Shown here: in pieces, positions 34,565 through 43,114 of the stretch
Layout: each line of letters starts with the position of its first letter
How positions within the stretch are numbered: position 1 is the first letter of the stretch
Program-made: the position numbers and the translations under genes
Origin: Chitinivibrionia bacterium
GTDB taxonomy: Bacteria; Fibrobacterota; Chitinivibrionia; Chitinivibrionales; Chitinivibrionaceae
NCBI GenBank assembly: GCA_009787445.1
Contig: WRFX01000001.1
Coordinates: 1-63,077 of the forward strand
Direction: 5' to 3'
DNA: 63,077 nucleotides
The notes under the pieces: model-generated
What the model was told of the DNA's origin: nothing
Database searches by the model: none
The model's input: only the letters and a program-made list of their open reading frames with translations

Positions 34565-35623
34565 ATGAAAAAACACATTTTTATTCTAATTTTTCTCGTA
34601 AATTCCGCGTTTTGCGCTGGACTTGGCGTATATGGCAACGGAAACGAACGCATTCCGCTTACCGCGCAGGCGATGGCGGTCGGAAACGCAGTTTCGGCAA
34701 ATCCGGAATACGCCATAGTTTGGCAAAATCCCGCAAAACTTGCTTTTGCAAACGGATTTCAATTCGCAATAGGAAATACGATAAGGACTTTGGACAGATA
34801 CGAAAATTTTTTGTCGGGCGAATATAAAATTCCAAACAAAAGAGTGGGAATCGGCGGCGCGTTTTCGTATAAAGGAATAGCGGGTCTCGACAGTTTGCGA
34901 AAAGACGGCGAAGTTTATAGTTCCACAAATTATATAAATATGACGACAAAAATTGGAGTTGGCACAATTCTTTCGGCAAAATGGTCGCTTGGATTCGGCG
35001 TTTCGTGGTATTATTCAAAAATTCCCGTCGATTTTGTTCCAGAAAGCCACACAATAAAAACAAATTCCAGCAGCACGCTCGGAGGACTTTCGTTTATGGG
35101 AATGTATAAAAACAAAAATTTGTCGATAAGTTTTGGCGCGCGCGATATTTTTTCTTATAGCGATTGGAGTTATAAAGACGCGAGTTTTAGCAACGGAACT
35201 ATAAGCACGGTTACGGACACTATGCCTTTGCTCTTTGTAGCCGCCGCGCAATACGAATTTGAAATTGCGGACACGCAAAAAGTAAAAATTAGCGCGGATT
35301 TTAACGGATATTTAATAAATTCGTTTTTTAACGCTTACGAACACACCGCGCTTGCTACAAATTACGGATTCGAATGGTCGCCAAATCTTATTATAACGTT
35401 TAGGACGGGTATTCGCGACATTTTAATAAATCGCAATTTATTTGTCGACCGCCCGCTTTTGCGCGACGAAAATAATCCGCGTTTAGGATTTGGAATCGGC
35501 GTAAATTTAGAGAGTATTCCAAATTGGAGTATGTCCAAAAAATTCGCGGTAAATTACGCGGTTTCAAACAGCGGGGCGCAAGCGGGTTTGGAGCATTGCG
35601 TAGATTTGGTTTTTAAGTGGTAA
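34565..35623 (+). CDS. PorV/PorQ-like outer-membrane barrel protein
   Basis: This 352-residue protein has a signal peptide (MKKHIFILIFLVNSAFC). The N-terminal segment RIPLTAQAMAVGNAVSANPEYAIVWQNPAKLA matches the opening of PorV/PorQ/UPF0164 FadL-like outer-membrane proteins, and amphipathic strands continue to the terminal aromatic residue (VDLVFKW). PorV is the shuttle that moves T9SS cargo from the translocon to the attachment complex, so the gene fits the T9SS-tailed proteins elsewhere in the window. Exact class (PorV, PorQ or other) cannot be set by eye. Operon with the preceding exported protein. Confidence 0.72.
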   Translation: MKKHIFILIFLVNSAFCAGLGVYGNGNERIPLTAQAMAVGNAVSANPEYAIVWQNPAKLAFANGFQFAIGNTIRTLDRYENFLSGEYKIPNKRVGIGGAFSYKGIAGLDSLRKDGEVYSSTNYINMTTKIGVGTILSAKWSLGFGVSWYYSKIPVDFVPESHTIKTNSSSTLGGLSFMGMYKNKNLSISFGARDIFSYSDWSYKDASFSNGTISTVTDTMPLLFVAAAQYEFEIADTQKVKISADFNGYLINSFFNAYEHTALATNYGFEWSPNLIITFRTGIRDILINRNLFVDRPLLRDENNPRLGFGIGVNLESIPNWSMSKKFAVNYAVSNSGAQAGLEHCVDLVFKW

Positions 35624-35649
35624 AAAAAATAATTTTCGGATAAAATATT

Positions 35650-36126
35650 ATGCAAGATTATGAAAAATTTATGCTTGCCGCATACGACGAAGCGCAAAAA
35701 GCGTTTGCCAACGACGAAGTTCCGATAGGCGCGGTAATAGTAAAAGAAGACGAAATAATTGCGCGCGGATTCAATAAAATAGAATTAGAACAAAATCCCA
35801 CCGCGCACGCCGAAATTGTCGCTATATGCGAAGCGGCAAAAGTTATTGGCACGTGGCGGCTTGACGACTGCGAATTGTTTGTAACGCTTGAGCCGTGCGT
35901 TATGTGTTTGGGCGCGGTTTTTCAATCGAGAATTAAAAAAATAATTTACGGCGCGGGCGACAGCAGATTCGGCGCAATATCGAATAAAAATTACATAGAA
36001 ATCGCTAAAACCGCTTATATGCGCGATGTGGAAATTACGGGCGGAATTTGCGAAGAAAAATGCAGAGATTTATTGCAAGAATTTTTTAGAAAAATAAGAA
36101 TTAAAAATAAATCGGATAAAATATAG
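35650..36126 (+). CDS. tadA: tRNA-specific adenosine deaminase TadA
   Basis: This 158-residue zinc deaminase makes inosine at tRNA-Arg wobble position 34. It has HAE in NPTAHAEIVAI (zinc His and catalytic Glu), PCVMC in LEPCVMCLGAV (two zinc cysteines), and the TadA-type C-terminus CRDLLQEFFRKIR. Normal length. Lies 26 bases after the PorV-like gene. Confidence 0.95.
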   Translation: MQDYEKFMLAAYDEAQKAFANDEVPIGAVIVKEDEIIARGFNKIELEQNPTAHAEIVAICEAAKVIGTWRLDDCELFVTLEPCVMCLGAVFQSRIKKIIYGAGDSRFGAISNKNYIEIAKTAYMRDVEITGGICEEKCRDLLQEFFRKIRIKNKSDKI

Positions 36127-36175
36127 CGGCAATATAGTATTTTAATTAGAATTAACAAAAAAAGGGGCGTAAATT

Positions 36176-36820
36176 ATGTCGTTAGCATTGGTAGAAGTCG
36201 GACAAGTAGAGGCAATTATAGACGGGGTAAATAATTTGCACGTTCAATTTTCGGAAGAATATTTTAATAAAGAAGGAATTGTTCCCATAAATTTGAAAAA
36301 CAATATTTCGCAAGTAGATGTGAATTATATCTTATTATACAGATTAGATTTGCACGAAAGCATAAACGATTATATTCAAACGTTAGGTTTAGTTAATTTG
36401 AGTATAATGTATAGAGTAAAAACGGCGGAATCCATTTTAGATAAAATAAGTAGATTCAGAGATAAAGAAAATTTATCGGTTAATCAATGGCTAAACGATA
36501 TTTTTGGATGTAGAAAAACGGTGTCTGCCGAAGCATTGCAAATTATAAAAGGAAAATTGGACGAATGGAAAGAAAAATACGGTTTAATGTCTTGGTACAC
36601 AAGAGATAAAGGCGACGGTTATGTAGGTACGCACATATATTTTAAGAATAAAAACAATTTTTATTTTCCTTGGGAATTGCAGTTATGGGAAACATCGCAA
36701 GTAAAATCAAATTTAAATTCGCACGTTAAATACAAAAGAGATTTTGCAAGATTATTGCATATATCTTCGTTACTTGTCAATTCGGGCTTTGATTATGCAA
36801 AAGTAAGTAAAGAAATTTAG
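36176..36820 (+). CDS. RelA/SpoT-domain (small alarmone synthetase-like) protein
   Basis: This 214-residue stand-alone protein has the (p)ppGpp synthetase core. Seen: R80-x-K82 in YRVKTAESILDKISRF, D108 and R113 in NDIFGCRK, GYVGTH near 148-153, E167-x-Q169 in WELQLWE, and H183 with YK in NSHVKYK. All expected catalytic positions seem present. There is no HD hydrolase, TGS or ACT domain. It could be a small alarmone synthetase or a toxSAS-type enzyme that modifies tRNA or makes (pp)pApp. The next gene is not an obvious antitoxin. It has its own upstream region with ATAGTATTTT near 36,133 and an AAGGGG site before the ATG. Confidence 0.7.
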   Translation: MSLALVEVGQVEAIIDGVNNLHVQFSEEYFNKEGIVPINLKNNISQVDVNYILLYRLDLHESINDYIQTLGLVNLSIMYRVKTAESILDKISRFRDKENLSVNQWLNDIFGCRKTVSAEALQIIKGKLDEWKEKYGLMSWYTRDKGDGYVGTHIYFKNKNNFYFPWELQLWETSQVKSNLNSHVKYKRDFARLLHISSLLVNSGFDYAKVSKEI

Positions 36821-36953
36821 AATAATATAAAAAAAACAATAATTTTTTTAAAAAAGTACTTTTTGCGTATGTCTTAAATTATTTTTGTGTTTAATATAAA
36901 AAATTAAACTTTAATTGCGCGATAAAAATTTGCGCAAGATTTTGGGGGTTGTT

Positions 36954-38867
36954 ATGTTTGGGAATAAAAAAGGCGTTTCGATGTTATATGTTCTTATGGC
37001 GCTTGTTTGCGTTGGAGCGATTGGCACGCTCGTTTTGAATATGGCGAAAAAAGAAAAAGCGGATTCTTCACTGCGTTATTCTTCGGAGTTGGCGCGGTAC
37101 GGCGCAACGTCGGGCTTGGTTTTGTCGATAAATTTTAGCGACGCGACAAAAACAACCGAATTTAAAAAACTTTTGACAAAATGGCACAAATATTATCACG
37201 ACCCGATAAAGTACGCTTCAAGCAAGCCCGACGATTCCGAAAAATGGCTTCAGTTGTCTCCCACTCACAGCGACCCGAGTAAATATTACGAAGATGTCAA
37301 CAATAACGGTATGAAATATCGCGCAAGAATAATAAATATGGATTTTTCTGCTTTGAAAAAAATTACAGGAACGAGCAACGACCCCAAAACGTCTCCCATA
37401 AACATAGCGATTGAATGCGAATCGATAGACAAAAGCGGAAGCCGCGCAAAAAACGTCGCGTTTTACAAAGTTTACGGATTTGAAGAACAAAACGAAGACC
37501 AAATTCCCTCCAGCGCATTGTATCTTGGCGGCGGTATCGGTGAAATCAACACGGTTTTGGAAGTTACAGGAGTTCCCGGAACAGCGGAAGACGGAATAGG
37601 AAGAAAAGGTGATACTTTTTTGAAAGGTGGCGGAAATGTGTATTATAGTGGACATATATTTAACGGCGAATTCAGACGAAGAGGCAGACCTGCCGACCCG
37701 TTGCTAACTACCAGTCCAGCAAACGTACCTAACGCACTTTTGCAAGGCGCTACGTTTAATGGACCCGCTTATTTTGGGTTGGAAGATGGCTTTCCTGATG
37801 CTGGTTTGTTGTTCCAAAATCAACCGTGCGTATTCAATGGCAATTTCGGTTCGGAAACAACAATAATTTTTAGTGGAACCGCGAGCCCTACAATATTTAA
37901 CGGCGACGTGTTTTTAAATGGAAACGCAATAAGTGATAAAGATAATGATAAGGGAGAATGGCGGTTTAATCAGAATAGCAAGTTGCAAGTATTGAATACG
38001 GCGCTTTATGGAAAATTTAACGGTGCTCACACAAGTTGGACGATTGCCGACAACAGCATTAAAGGGAAAGCCGCCATACCTTCTATGTATTCAAATAGCA
38101 CGGAGCAACCTTTAGATGCCAATATAACTGAAAATACTACTCCTGTAAATTTGTACGAAAAATTGAAAATTAAATCAAACGACCCGCCTTCTATTGATAT
38201 TGATTTAACAAAGTTGGATGCATTTACCGACATTCATTCATTAGGCGTTCCGGTGAATGGTATTACAGGAACACATCTAAATAACCTATACAACTCAAAC
38301 CACAGTATTAAACATAACAATGAACCAAATGGTTGGATGCTTCTATCTACGAACCAAGTAAATATAACGTTTACCGAAAACGGCGGCGGAGTACCTTTCA
38401 CAGGCAAAATGGTTTTGCTTTTTAACGGGAATGGCGGTGAATACGGTAGTATAGGAAACCTTTTTACAAGCAGTAATAATAGCAATTCCTTGATTCTCTT
38501 TGAAAACGGTAGAAGCACTATGAAAATGGGTAATAAAGGAACGTTAAGGGGATTGGTAGTGAAGCGTGGTGCGGGAAAACTTGGTTTGGGTATGGATAAT
38601 CCAATCAACGGTGTGAATACGATGACATTGAAAGGCGCGGCTTATTGCGTACAAGGTGAAAATTATGTGGGTACTGCTCCTGAATTTCGTTTAGAAGGAG
38701 GGAATAGTCAAAAAATTATTGTTGAGTATGACCCGAGCGTTTTGAAAGAAATTCAAGAAGAACTTCCCGGTGCAATTAAAATTGTCGGCGCAACAATAAC
38801 AGAACCCGTGTTAGAAGAGATTATGAATTATACGATGTTTGGCGAACAGCAAAGTCGGTTGTTTTAG
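36954..38867 (+). CDS. Large pilin-like (PilX/prepilin N-terminus) surface protein
   Basis: This 637-residue protein begins MFGNKKGVSMLYVLMALVCVGAIGTL, a short basic leader followed by a hydrophobic helix. The pattern is like the N-termini of type IV pilus minor pilins such as PilX, although the G-V-S-M processing site lacks the usual Phe/Met and Glu5. The rest is beta-rich and Gly/Asn-rich with repeated FNG elements (TIFNGDVFLNG, CVFNGNF) like a beta-helix. The start at 36,954 was chosen for the N-terminal helix and GGGGG upstream. A hairpin (TTGCGC...GCGCAA) lies at 36,913-36,935. pilT is at 55,690. Function is inferred to be surface display or adhesion. Confidence 0.55.
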   Translation: MFGNKKGVSMLYVLMALVCVGAIGTLVLNMAKKEKADSSLRYSSELARYGATSGLVLSINFSDATKTTEFKKLLTKWHKYYHDPIKYASSKPDDSEKWLQLSPTHSDPSKYYEDVNNNGMKYRARIINMDFSALKKITGTSNDPKTSPINIAIECESIDKSGSRAKNVAFYKVYGFEEQNEDQIPSSALYLGGGIGEINTVLEVTGVPGTAEDGIGRKGDTFLKGGGNVYYSGHIFNGEFRRRGRPADPLLTTSPANVPNALLQGATFNGPAYFGLEDGFPDAGLLFQNQPCVFNGNFGSETTIIFSGTASPTIFNGDVFLNGNAISDKDNDKGEWRFNQNSKLQVLNTALYGKFNGAHTSWTIADNSIKGKAAIPSMYSNSTEQPLDANITENTTPVNLYEKLKIKSNDPPSIDIDLTKLDAFTDIHSLGVPVNGITGTHLNNLYNSNHSIKHNNEPNGWMLLSTNQVNITFTENGGGVPFTGKMVLLFNGNGGEYGSIGNLFTSSNNSNSLILFENGRSTMKMGNKGTLRGLVVKRGAGKLGLGMDNPINGVNTMTLKGAAYCVQGENYVGTAPEFRLEGGNSQKIIVEYDPSVLKEIQEELPGAIKIVGATITEPVLEEIMNYTMFGEQQSRLF

Positions 38868-38879
38868 GGAATTTTTAAA

Positions 38880-39050
38880 ATGAGCAATCAATTTGACAGT
38901 ATAATGGAAAATTTGCAAGATACGTTAGAGTTCGCGCAGGGAAATAACTCAAAATGTCGCGCTGTTGAAGTTGAGTTAAAAATAAAATCAAAAAATAAAA
39001 GCGCGATTACGAGAATTTCGACAAATGCGTTTCCGAAGGTTATTGCGTAA
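38880..39050 (+). pseudogene. Truncated XRE-family antitoxin-like ORF
   Basis: This 56-codon ORF starts MSNQFDSIMENLQDTLEFAQ and then has GNNSKCRAVEVEL. This opening is typical of ~100-residue XRE/HigA-like antitoxins of the YiaG type, which continue with a helix-turn-helix. Here the HTH is missing and the frame ends after ITRISTNAFPKVIA, so it is read as a degraded remnant. No toxin gene is adjacent. It starts 12 bases after the pilin-like gene and is followed by a terminator. Confidence 0.5.
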
Positions 39051-39077
39051 TTGCAGATAAAAAAGTTTTTGAAAAAA

Positions 39078-39108
39078 GGGGGCTGGTATTTTCAGTTCCC
39101 TTTTTTTT
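39078..39108 (+). terminator. Rho-independent terminator
   Basis: GGGGGCTG pairs (with two G-U) with CAGTTCCC around a short GTATTTT loop and is followed by eight T. It ends the pilin-like transcription unit. Confidence 0.75.
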
Positions 39109-39165
39109 GTCGAATATTTTTTTGTCTGGGAATGTTAGAGCGAAAAGTATAATATTTGCGTTTTA

Positions 39166-39984
39166 TCATTTCCGATTTATTAACGTTTTTATAAACAAAC
39201 TTCCCAAAAATAACGCTCCGTTTATCAAAACGATTGTCGCTCCCGTCGGAATGTTTAGCGCAAACGACGACAAAATTCCCGCGACAACGGAAAATACTGC
39301 GAAAATAACCGATAAAATTATCGTTTGCTTAAAATTTTTTGATACTTGAAGCGCGGTAATCGCGGGTATTATTATCAAACTCGAAATTAACATCGTCCCG
39401 ACGAGCCGTATTCCCAAAACCACAATTACAGCCGTCAAAATTATTATCAGCGAATTAAAAAAATCCGCTTTTACTCCCGCAACTCGCGCAAAATCTTCGT
39501 CAAACGTTAGCATAAATAAATCGCGATAATAAATAGTCGCAACCGCAACTACAATTACCGAAAGTATTACGGAAATCCATAATTCCTGCATTGTTATCGT
39601 TAAAATATTGCCGAAAAGATAATTGTATAAATCATTGCTGAAACCCTTTGAAAGAGAAGCGAGCATTACCGCGATAGCCACCGCCGTAGCCGAAACGAAA
39701 CCTATCGCCGAATCGCCCCAAATAGTCGCTTTTTGCGACAAACGCATTATAAAAAGCGAGGCGAGAATCACAAGCGGAATAGAAATCGCTATCGGCGAAA
39801 AACCTATTAACATTCCAAGCGCGATTGTCGCAAGCGAAGTGTGCGCCAAACCGTCGCCTATCATCGAAAATTTTCGAAGCACCAAAAAAACGCCGATAAC
39901 CGCGCAACTCACCGCGACAAAACTTCCCGCAATTATCGCGTTAAGCATAAAATCGTACGAAAATATTTTCAAAAATTCTTCCAT
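39166..39984 (-). CDS. znuB: Zinc/manganese ABC transporter permease ZnuB-like
   Basis: This 272-residue membrane protein of the ABC-3 family has about 8 helices and conserved stretches RKFSMIGDGLAHTSLATIALG, GDSAIGFVSATAVAIAVML and GIRLVGTMLISSLIIIPAITAL. Partner of the ATPase and the His-rich binding protein just upstream. Metal is inferred as zinc from the binding protein. Confidence 0.92.
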   Translation of the reverse strand: MEEFLKIFSYDFMLNAIIAGSFVAVSCAVIGVFLVLRKFSMIGDGLAHTSLATIALGMLIGFSPIAISIPLVILASLFIMRLSQKATIWGDSAIGFVSATAVAIAVMLASLSKGFSNDLYNYLFGNILTITMQELWISVILSVIVVAVATIYYRDLFMLTFDEDFARVAGVKADFFNSLIIILTAVIVVLGIRLVGTMLISSLIIIPAITALQVSKNFKQTIILSVIFAVFSVVAGILSSFALNIPTGATIVLINGALFLGSLFIKTLINRK

Positions 39985-39989
39985 TTTTT

Positions 39990-40679
39990 TTACCCGTGTT
40001 TGTGCGCGTGCTTAAAATAATGTTTCGCTTCGCTTGCCAAAAAATCCTGCAAATTTCCGTAAGACAAAAGCGTTCTGTCGATAAGCGCTATCGTTTTTAC
40101 ATACTTTTCTATGTCGTGAAAATCGTGGCTCACCATAATTACCGTCGCGCCGTTTTTGTTCATTTCTTTTATAGTATTGTAAAAACAACTGCGGCTCGAC
40201 GGGTCAAGCGCGCCCGTCGGTTCGTCCAAAATCAAAATAGTCGGCGAATTTATTAACGCTCTCGCCAAAATCGCTCTTTGCTGTTGTCCGCCCGATAATT
40301 GCCCGATTTTTCGCTTGGAAATGTCCGAAATTTCAAGCAAATCCAATACTTCGCGCAATTTTTTTTTCGCTAACATTTTATCTTTTGTACGAATTCCCGA
40401 AATTACAATTTCTTCCACGCTTGCGGGAAATCTTGGGTCTAACGAAGTCGTTTTTTGCGGAAGATAACCTATAATATCCTGCGAATTATGAAAAATAACG
40501 CTTCCCGACGTTGGCTTTACCAATCGCACAATCGCCTTGACGAGCGTCGTTTTTCCGCTTCCGTTTTGCCCGACGACAGCGAGAAAATCGCCTTTTTCGA
40601 CGGAAAAAGAAATGTTTTGCAACGCGCAATAATCGCCGTAATTTATCGTAAGGTTTTCGACTGTAATTATTGCGGACAT
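39990..40679 (-). CDS. znuC: Zinc/manganese ABC transporter ATP-binding protein ZnuC-like
   Basis: This 229-residue ATPase has the Walker A GQNGSGKTT, Q-loop GYLPQKT, signature LSGGQQQRAILARA, Walker B ILILDEPTGALD and H-loop MVSHDFHD. It energises metal uptake through ZnuB. Overlaps the znuA 3' end by 13 bases and is 5 bases before znuB, so one operon. Confidence 0.94.
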   Translation of the reverse strand: MSAIITVENLTINYGDYCALQNISFSVEKGDFLAVVGQNGSGKTTLVKAIVRLVKPTSGSVIFHNSQDIIGYLPQKTTSLDPRFPASVEEIVISGIRTKDKMLAKKKLREVLDLLEISDISKRKIGQLSGGQQQRAILARALINSPTILILDEPTGALDPSSRSCFYNTIKEMNKNGATVIMVSHDFHDIEKYVKTIALIDRTLLSYGNLQDFLASEAKHYFKHAHKHG

Positions 40680-41551
40680 TTTAGCCCTTTCGTCAAATTT
40701 TCGTAATTTCGTCTCATATATTCGACAAAACCGATTTTTTTTGCAAAGTCATCTTTGCTTATTGAGTGAACGCTAAAAAGCGGCAAAATTTCCACGCCCG
40801 TTTCTTTTGCAATCGTTTTGGCGACGGCTCCGCTTTTTAGCGCGTCGTAGAAAATAAATTTCGACTTACTCTCGCGAATTTCGTCTATTATTTTGGCAAT
40901 TTGTTTTGGCGACGGCTCGGCTGACGACGAAAAACTTTGCGTTATCGCGACGAATTGCAAATCGTAATTTTGCGCAAAACCCAAAAACGAATTATGCCCC
41001 GCGAAAAACACTTTTTTGTCCTTGCATTTTTCAAAAATTTTACTGTATTGCGAGTCCAAATTTTTTAACTGCATTATAAGTTCTTGCGCGTTTTTCTCAA
41101 AAAAAACCTTTTTTTCGGGAAGAATTTTAACAAGATTTACGCAAATTCGCTCAATTATTTCGATAGATTCTTCTATATTAAGCCAAATATGCGGGTCGTT
41201 TTGCTCCGTATCGTGATTATGTTCGTCGCTTTCGTCGCAAATATGATTTTTATCGTCGGCAAAGAAAACTGCCAATTTTGCTTTTTGCGCAAATTTTTGC
41301 GCCCAAGGTTCAAAATCGGGCGATATATAAAAAAACAAATCGGCTTTGCTTATATTTACCGCGTCTTTCGGCGTCGGTTCAAAAGAATGCGGGTCGTTGT
41401 TTGGGGAAACTATAAGTTGAAGCGAAACTTCGTTTTCGGCAATTACCGAAACGAAGTCGTAAAGCGGATAAACGCTAACTATAACAAGCGGTTTTCCGTA
41501 AAGCGACAAAAACAAAAACAAAAGCGATAGAAAAAACCGCGCAAAATTCAT
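40667..41551 (-). CDS. znuA: Zinc-binding periplasmic protein ZnuA-like
   Basis: This 294-residue cluster A-I binding protein has a signal peptide (MNFARFFLSLLFLFLSLYG). Metal ligands are evident at NDPHSFEPTP, NDPHIWLNIEE and FAGHNSFLGFA, with a terminal Asp region. Between them is a charged His-rich loop (CDESDEHNHDTE), the hallmark of zinc- rather than manganese-specific members. First gene of znuACB and 10 bases after the L28 gene. Confidence 0.92.
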   Translation of the reverse strand: MNFARFFLSLLFLFLSLYGKPLVIVSVYPLYDFVSVIAENEVSLQLIVSPNNDPHSFEPTPKDAVNISKADLFFYISPDFEPWAQKFAQKAKLAVFFADDKNHICDESDEHNHDTEQNDPHIWLNIEESIEIIERICVNLVKILPEKKVFFEKNAQELIMQLKNLDSQYSKIFEKCKDKKVFFAGHNSFLGFAQNYDLQFVAITQSFSSSAEPSPKQIAKIIDEIRESKSKFIFYDALKSGAVAKTIAKETGVEILPLFSVHSISKDDFAKKIGFVEYMRRNYENLTKGLKCPQ

Positions 41552-41561
41552 AGCGGATAAA

Positions 41562-41744
41562 TCAAACCCGAGACAATGATTTAAGGCATCTCATACAAAT
41601 TTTAGCGTTTTGATTAACGCCGTCAATTTCAAGTTTAATATTGCGAAGATTGGGCTTAAATACTCTCTTGCTTACATTATGCGCGTGAGAAACCGAGCCG
41701 CCCGAAACGGGACCTCTTCCGCAAACATCACAAATTCTCGACAT
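41562..41744 (-). CDS. rpmB: 50S ribosomal protein L28, zinc-ribbon form
   Basis: This 60-residue protein begins MSRICDVCGRGPVSGG, has SHAHNVSKRVFKPNL, and ends NAKICMRCLKSLSRV. Two CxxC pairs make it the zinc-binding (C+) form of L28. It is placed at the front of the znuACB operon with a GGAGG site. In several bacteria zinc-dependent and zinc-free ribosomal paralogues are regulated with zinc supply, so linkage to the transporter is worth noting. Confidence 0.95.
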   Translation of the reverse strand: MSRICDVCGRGPVSGGSVSHAHNVSKRVFKPNLRNIKLEIDGVNQNAKICMRCLKSLSRV

Positions 41745-41840
41745 CTATGTCCTCCAAATTATTATTTTCAAACGAAAAATCAGCACTAAAATATTTTTTG
41801 CCAAAAACAAAAAACAGAAAAATCAAAATTTAATGCGTAA

Positions 41841-42173
41841 TTATGAATTTTGTAGCAATTTCCAAACTTCCACGCCTGTTTCAAATTGATTTTTATCCGA
41901 AACAAAAAGCGAAATTTTTGACTCCTGCGCGGCGTCTTTCATATCCGCTGGAATTTCCTTTAAATTGCATATTATTATCGCTTCCGCGCCGACGATTCCC
42001 GCGACCGCAACCGTGTTTTTGTGCGCCTGAATAGTAATAAGTACGCTTTCGTCTTTCGCGTTAGCCAATACGTCGCTCAACAAATCCGAAGTATAAGCGC
42101 TTGTAATTTCCACGTCGAAAATTTTGCCCGCCTCCGTTACGCCTTCGATTTTTGAAATGTCACTTGTTTTCAT
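41841..42173 (-). CDS. DRTGG domain protein
   Basis: This 110-residue protein starts at ATG 42,173 (GGAGG before it; the earlier ATG at 42,188 lies before that site). It starts MKTSDISKIEGVTEAGKIF and has the DRTGG-type pattern SDLLSDVLANAKDESVLIT, AVAGIVGAEAIIICN and AAQESKISLFVSD. DRTGG domains are small regulatory units found with CBS domains in anaerobes. Overlaps the upstream CBS-HATPase gene by 14 bases. Ligand unknown. Confidence 0.8.
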   Translation of the reverse strand: MKTSDISKIEGVTEAGKIFDVEITSAYTSDLLSDVLANAKDESVLITIQAHKNTVAVAGIVGAEAIIICNLKEIPADMKDAAQESKISLFVSDKNQFETGVEVWKLLQNS

Positions 42174-43113
42174 TTTCGCCTCCGTCAATAAAAAATGTCG
42201 CTACAATATTTGTGCCTTTGCTGTCGGATTTTATGTCGAAATCATCGGAAACGCGCTTAATGTTCGGCAGTCCCATTCCCGCGCCGAAACCGTAAGAACG
42301 AACCCAGTCGTTTGCGGTAGAATATCCTTCCTGCATAGCCAATTCTATACTTTCTATACCCGGTCCTACGTCTTGTGAAATTATTTGCAATTCGTTGCCT
42401 TTGTGCGAAACTGCAAGCGAACCGCCGTCGGAGTGAACCGCTATGTTTATTTCCAATTCAAACGCCGCCACGCCGATTCTTCTGCAAAGTTTTCGCGAAA
42501 TTCCGCATTTTTCGCAATAACTTTTTATCGCCGACGATGCGTGTCCCGCGTTGTCCATATCTTTGGCGACTACCGAATATTTTTTATAGTAAAATTCCGT
42601 GTGTTTTACTTTTTCTTCGGGAATTAAATTTTCCAATATTCCTATTTCGTGATTAAAAAGTTCCAACATTTTGCTTAAAACGTCTCTTCCCGAAAGGATT
42701 CCGATAAGTTTTTTTTCCGAATCGACTATCGGAAATCTGCGAAAATGATATTTTTCAAAATACGACAAAGCAAGCGACAAAGGATAATTTGCGTCGAGCG
42801 TTATAAGTTCTTTCGACATATATTTTTCTACGGATTCGTTAATGTATCCTGCGTCGAGGGCTTTTATTATGTCGTCGACCGTTATCATTCCGATTAAAAC
42901 GCCGTCGTCGTCGCATACGGGAACGCCCGAAATTTTGTTTTCGCGCATAATATTTTGAACTTCGCGCAAAGTCGCCGAAGATTTTCCCGTAAGAACAAGC
43001 GAGTTCATCGCTTCTCTTACTTTAAGGCGCGCAACCATTTCTCTTATTACGAGAGAACCGTTTGAATTTATTAAACTTTCTTCAGTATTGTGGTGTATTC
43101 GCGTTTTTTTCAA
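42160..43113 (-). CDS. CBS-pair protein with anti-sigma/HATPase-like kinase domain
   Basis: This 317-residue protein has two CBS domains in the first half (REVQNIMRENKISGVPVCDDDGVLIGMITVDDI and FEKYHFRRFPIVDSEKKLIGILSGRDVL). A GHKL ATP-binding domain of the RsbW/SpoIIAB type makes up the second half (AFELEINIAVHS N-box, DVGPGIESIELAMQEG, FGAGMGLPNIKRVSDDF, SDSKGTNIVATFF). CBS pairs sense adenine nucleotides, so this may couple energy state to a serine kinase or anti-sigma activity. Flanked on both sides by DRTGG genes, 1-base gap upstream. No sigma factor is visible nearby. Confidence 0.85.
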   Translation of the reverse strand: MKKTRIHHNTEESLINSNGSLVIREMVARLKVREAMNSLVLTGKSSATLREVQNIMRENKISGVPVCDDDGVLIGMITVDDIIKALDAGYINESVEKYMSKELITLDANYPLSLALSYFEKYHFRRFPIVDSEKKLIGILSGRDVLSKMLELFNHEIGILENLIPEEKVKHTEFYYKKYSVVAKDMDNAGHASSAIKSYCEKCGISRKLCRRIGVAAFELEINIAVHSDGGSLAVSHKGNELQIISQDVGPGIESIELAMQEGYSTANDWVRSYGFGAGMGLPNIKRVSDDFDIKSDSKGTNIVATFFIDGGENENK

Positions 43114-43114
43114 A

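Noticed and set aside
36913-36935. Riboswitch upstream of the pilin-like gene
   Set aside because: Only a 6-base stem (TTGCGC/GCGCAA) is visible; no consensus of a known class such as cyclic-di-GMP was found.
39107-39349. Forward ORF of 80 codons
   Set aside because: It overlaps the 3' end of znuB on the other strand and follows a terminator with no ribosome site.
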